A DNA stretch of 64,000 nucleotides from Lysobacter gummosus (GTDB lineage Bacteria; Pseudomonadota; Gammaproteobacteria; Xanthomonadales; Xanthomonadaceae), in the NCBI RefSeq assembly GCF_001442805.1, contig NZ_CP011131.1, forward strand, positions 2,356,001 to 2,420,000, given 5' to 3'. Under the pieces are notes generated by a model. It was not told where the DNA came from, searched no databases, and saw nothing but the letters and a program-made list of their open reading frames with translations. This document shows, piece after piece, positions 60,250 to 64,000 of this stretch. The stretch's first letter is position 1; the number at the start of each line of letters is the position of its first letter. A program made the translations under genes and the position numbers.

Positions 60250-60317
60250 TTTGAATCTGACGCCTATTACCAACCCGAATAGCCGGCGGCGCGAGCCGAC
60301 CCGTGCGGAGTGACGAA

Positions 60318-61805
60318 ATGAGCAAGGAACTGTTGCTGGTGGTGGACGCAGTCGCCAACGAAAAGGGCGTACCGCGCGAGGTCATCTTCGAGGCCATCGA
60401 GGCCGCGCTGGCTTCGGCCGCGAAGAAGCGCTACCACGACGAAGACGTGCTGGTGCGCGTCAGCATCGATCAGAAAGACGGCAGCTACGAAACCTTCCGC
60501 CGCATGGAAGTGGTGGCCGACGACGTGGTCATGGAATCGCCGGACCGCCAGATCCGCCTGATGGACGCCGTCGATGAGGTCGAAGGCGTGGAAGTCGGCG
60601 ACTACATCGAAGAGCAGATCGAAAACCCGGATTTCGGCCGTATCGCCGCGCAAGCCGCCAAGCAGGTCATCGTGCAGCGCGTGCGCGAAGCCGAGCGCGC
60701 GCAGGTGGTCGATGGCTGGAAGGATCGCGTCGGCGAGCTGGTCACCGGCATCGTCAAGCGCGTTGAGCGCGGCAACATTTACGTGGACCTCGGCGGCAAC
60801 GCCGAAGCCATCATTCCGAAGGACAAGGGCATTCCGCGCGACGTGCTGCGCGCCGGCGACCGCGTGCGCGGCTACCTGTTCGACGTGCGCACCGAGCCGC
60901 GCGGCCCGCAGCTGTTCATCAGCCGCGCCGCCCCGGAATTCATGATGGAGCTGTTCAAGCTGGAAGTGCCGGAAGTCGGCCAGGGCCTGGTTTCGATCAA
61001 GGCCTGCGCGCGCGATCCGGGCGACCGCGCCAAGATCGCCGTGCTCGCGCACGACAACCGCACCGATCCGATCGGCGCCTGCATCGGCATGCGCGGTTCG
61101 CGCGTGCAGGCGGTGTCGAACGAACTCAACGGCGAGCGCGTGGACATCGTGCTGTGGTCGGACAACCCGGCCCAGTTCGTCATCAACGCGATGGCGCCGG
61201 CCGAAGTGCAGTCGATCATCGTCGATGAAGAAAAGCATTCGATGGACCTGGCCGTGGCCGAGGACCGTCTGGCCCAGGCGATCGGCAAGGGCGGCCAGAA
61301 CGTGCGTCTGGCCAGCCGCCTGTCGGGCTGGCAGCTCAATGTGATGACCCAGGACCAGGTCACCGCCAAGTCCGAAGCCGAGCAGACCGCCGCGCGCCAG
61401 CTGTTCCAGGACAAGCTGGAAGTGGACGAGGAAATCGCCGGCATCCTGGTTTCGGAAGGTTTCAGCACGGTCGAGGAAATCGCCTACGTGCCGGTCGGCG
61501 AGCTGCTGGCGGTGGAGGGCTTCGACGAGGACATCGTCGAGGAACTGCGCGCCCGTGCCCGCGACGCCCTGCTCAACGAGGCGTTGGCCGCAGAGGAAGA
61601 GCTCGACGAGCACCAGCCGGCGGCCGATCTGCTGTCGCTGGAAGGCATGGACGAGGCGCTGGCCTTTACCCTGGCTTCGCGCGGCGTGGTCACCCGGGAC
61701 GACCTTGCCGACCTGGCCACCGACGAGTTGACCGATATCGAAGGCGTGGACGAGGAACGTGCCGCCGCCCTGATCATGGAAGCGCGCAAGCACTGGTTCG
61801 AATGA
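60318..61805 (+). CDS. nusA: Transcription termination/antitermination factor NusA
   Basis: NusA binds RNA polymerase and nascent RNA and controls pausing, termination and antitermination. The 495-residue product has the N-terminal domain (EGVEVGDYIEEQIENPDFGR), an S1 domain (VTGIVKRVERGNIYVDLGGN), and KH domains with GACIGMRGSRVQAVSNELNG and AIGKGGQNVRLASRLSGW. Two C-terminal acidic repeats (from about residue 365) end the protein. In E. coli it regulates its own operon, which fits the leader hairpins here. Confidence 0.97.
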   Translation: MSKELLLVVDAVANEKGVPREVIFEAIEAALASAAKKRYHDEDVLVRVSIDQKDGSYETFRRMEVVADDVVMESPDRQIRLMDAVDEVEGVEVGDYIEEQIENPDFGRIAAQAAKQVIVQRVREAERAQVVDGWKDRVGELVTGIVKRVERGNIYVDLGGNAEAIIPKDKGIPRDVLRAGDRVRGYLFDVRTEPRGPQLFISRAAPEFMMELFKLEVPEVGQGLVSIKACARDPGDRAKIAVLAHDNRTDPIGACIGMRGSRVQAVSNELNGERVDIVLWSDNPAQFVINAMAPAEVQSIIVDEEKHSMDLAVAEDRLAQAIGKGGQNVRLASRLSGWQLNVMTQDQVTAKSEAEQTAARQLFQDKLEVDEEIAGILVSEGFSTVEEIAYVPVGELLAVEGFDEDIVEELRARARDALLNEALAAEEELDEHQPAADLLSLEGMDEALAFTLASRGVVTRDDLADLATDELTDIEGVDEERAAALIMEARKHWFE

Positions 61806-61976
61806 GGTGACACGAGTCGCAAGAGGCCCGGCGAGGCGTCTTGCGGCAAACCGGGATTCGGCCCTGGGCCGGCCCCGGATTCGCAGGATCGGGCATCGGC
61901 CCGGTCCGCGGGCAGGCCGAGATGGCTTGCGCGAGCCGGTGCAGGGGCGCGCGCGGAGCTAGAATGGCGCCATCAC

Positions 61977-61996
61977 GCGCGGGATGCGTCCCGCGC
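61977..61996 (+). promoter_or_regulatory. Hairpin in the infB leader
   Basis: The perfect 8-bp stem GCGCGGGA / TCCCGCGC with loop TGCG ends 21 bases before ATG 62018. The AGAGGAC ribosome site follows. It lies in the 212-bp nusA-infB gap. Role unknown; it might affect infB translation. Confidence 0.55.
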
Positions 61997-62017
61997 CAAG
62001 AGGACACGGAAAACCGA

Positions 62018-64000
<1,983 letters not shown>

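Overview
The window is GC-rich chromosomal DNA from a gammaproteobacterium. Gene content and order (asd-fimV-truA-trpF-trpB-trpA-accD-glmM, tpiA-secG-tRNA-Leu-nuoA..N, metZ-rimP-nusA-infB), together with several families of intergenic palindromes, point to Xanthomonadaceae, most likely Lysobacter or a close relative. This is recognition from sequence, not a database result. Most of it is housekeeping chromosome. I see no transposase, phage gene, CRISPR array or obvious genomic island.

Layout. 1-3951 is the N-terminal 1317 codons of an alpha-2-macroglobulin on the minus strand, cut by the window edge. 4.2-12.9 kb holds mixed functions: a 50-residue membrane protein, an NTF2-like protein, a luciferase-like oxidoreductase, a lipoprotein FKBP isomerase, a divergent XRE-regulator/membrane-protein pair with a candidate operator, a CadC-like TPR regulator, GreB and an NlpE-like lipoprotein. 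13.0-20.8 kb has a HerA-like ATPase, a long nested palindromic element, an MltD-like lytic transglycosylase, a YhhN protein and a minus-strand SCO-psd-lipoprotein operon. 21.0-25.7 kb has prmB, aroC, a 2-hydroxyacid dehydrogenase and asd. 26.1-35.0 kb has fimV, truA, trpF, trpB, trpA, accD and glmM. 35.2-41.7 kb is an accessory block: a YejM-like sulfatase, two putative Fe(II) dioxygenases, a secreted serine protease and a uracil/hypoxanthine-DNA glycosylase. 41.9-43.5 kb has tpiA, secG and tRNA-Leu(GAG).

43.66-58.81 kb encodes the 14 subunits of respiratory complex I (nuoA-N), mostly overlapping or a few bases apart, ended by a strong terminator. Two long palindromes lie inside the operon, after nuoD and after nuoM. 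59.1-64.0 kb is the transcription/translation operon: a sigma70-like promoter, initiator tRNA-fMet, three terminator-like hairpins, rimP, nusA and a 3'-truncated infB.

Most of the unexplained sequence is intergenic. At least four families of dispersed inverted repeats recur: GCAAATCCCCC, GGGAATCGGGAAT, CTCTCCCGC and TGTRGGAGGGGCT types. There is also a roughly 700-bp nested inverted repeat at 14.86-15.56 kb. Long open frames antisense to real genes are GC-rich shadows and are not annotated.
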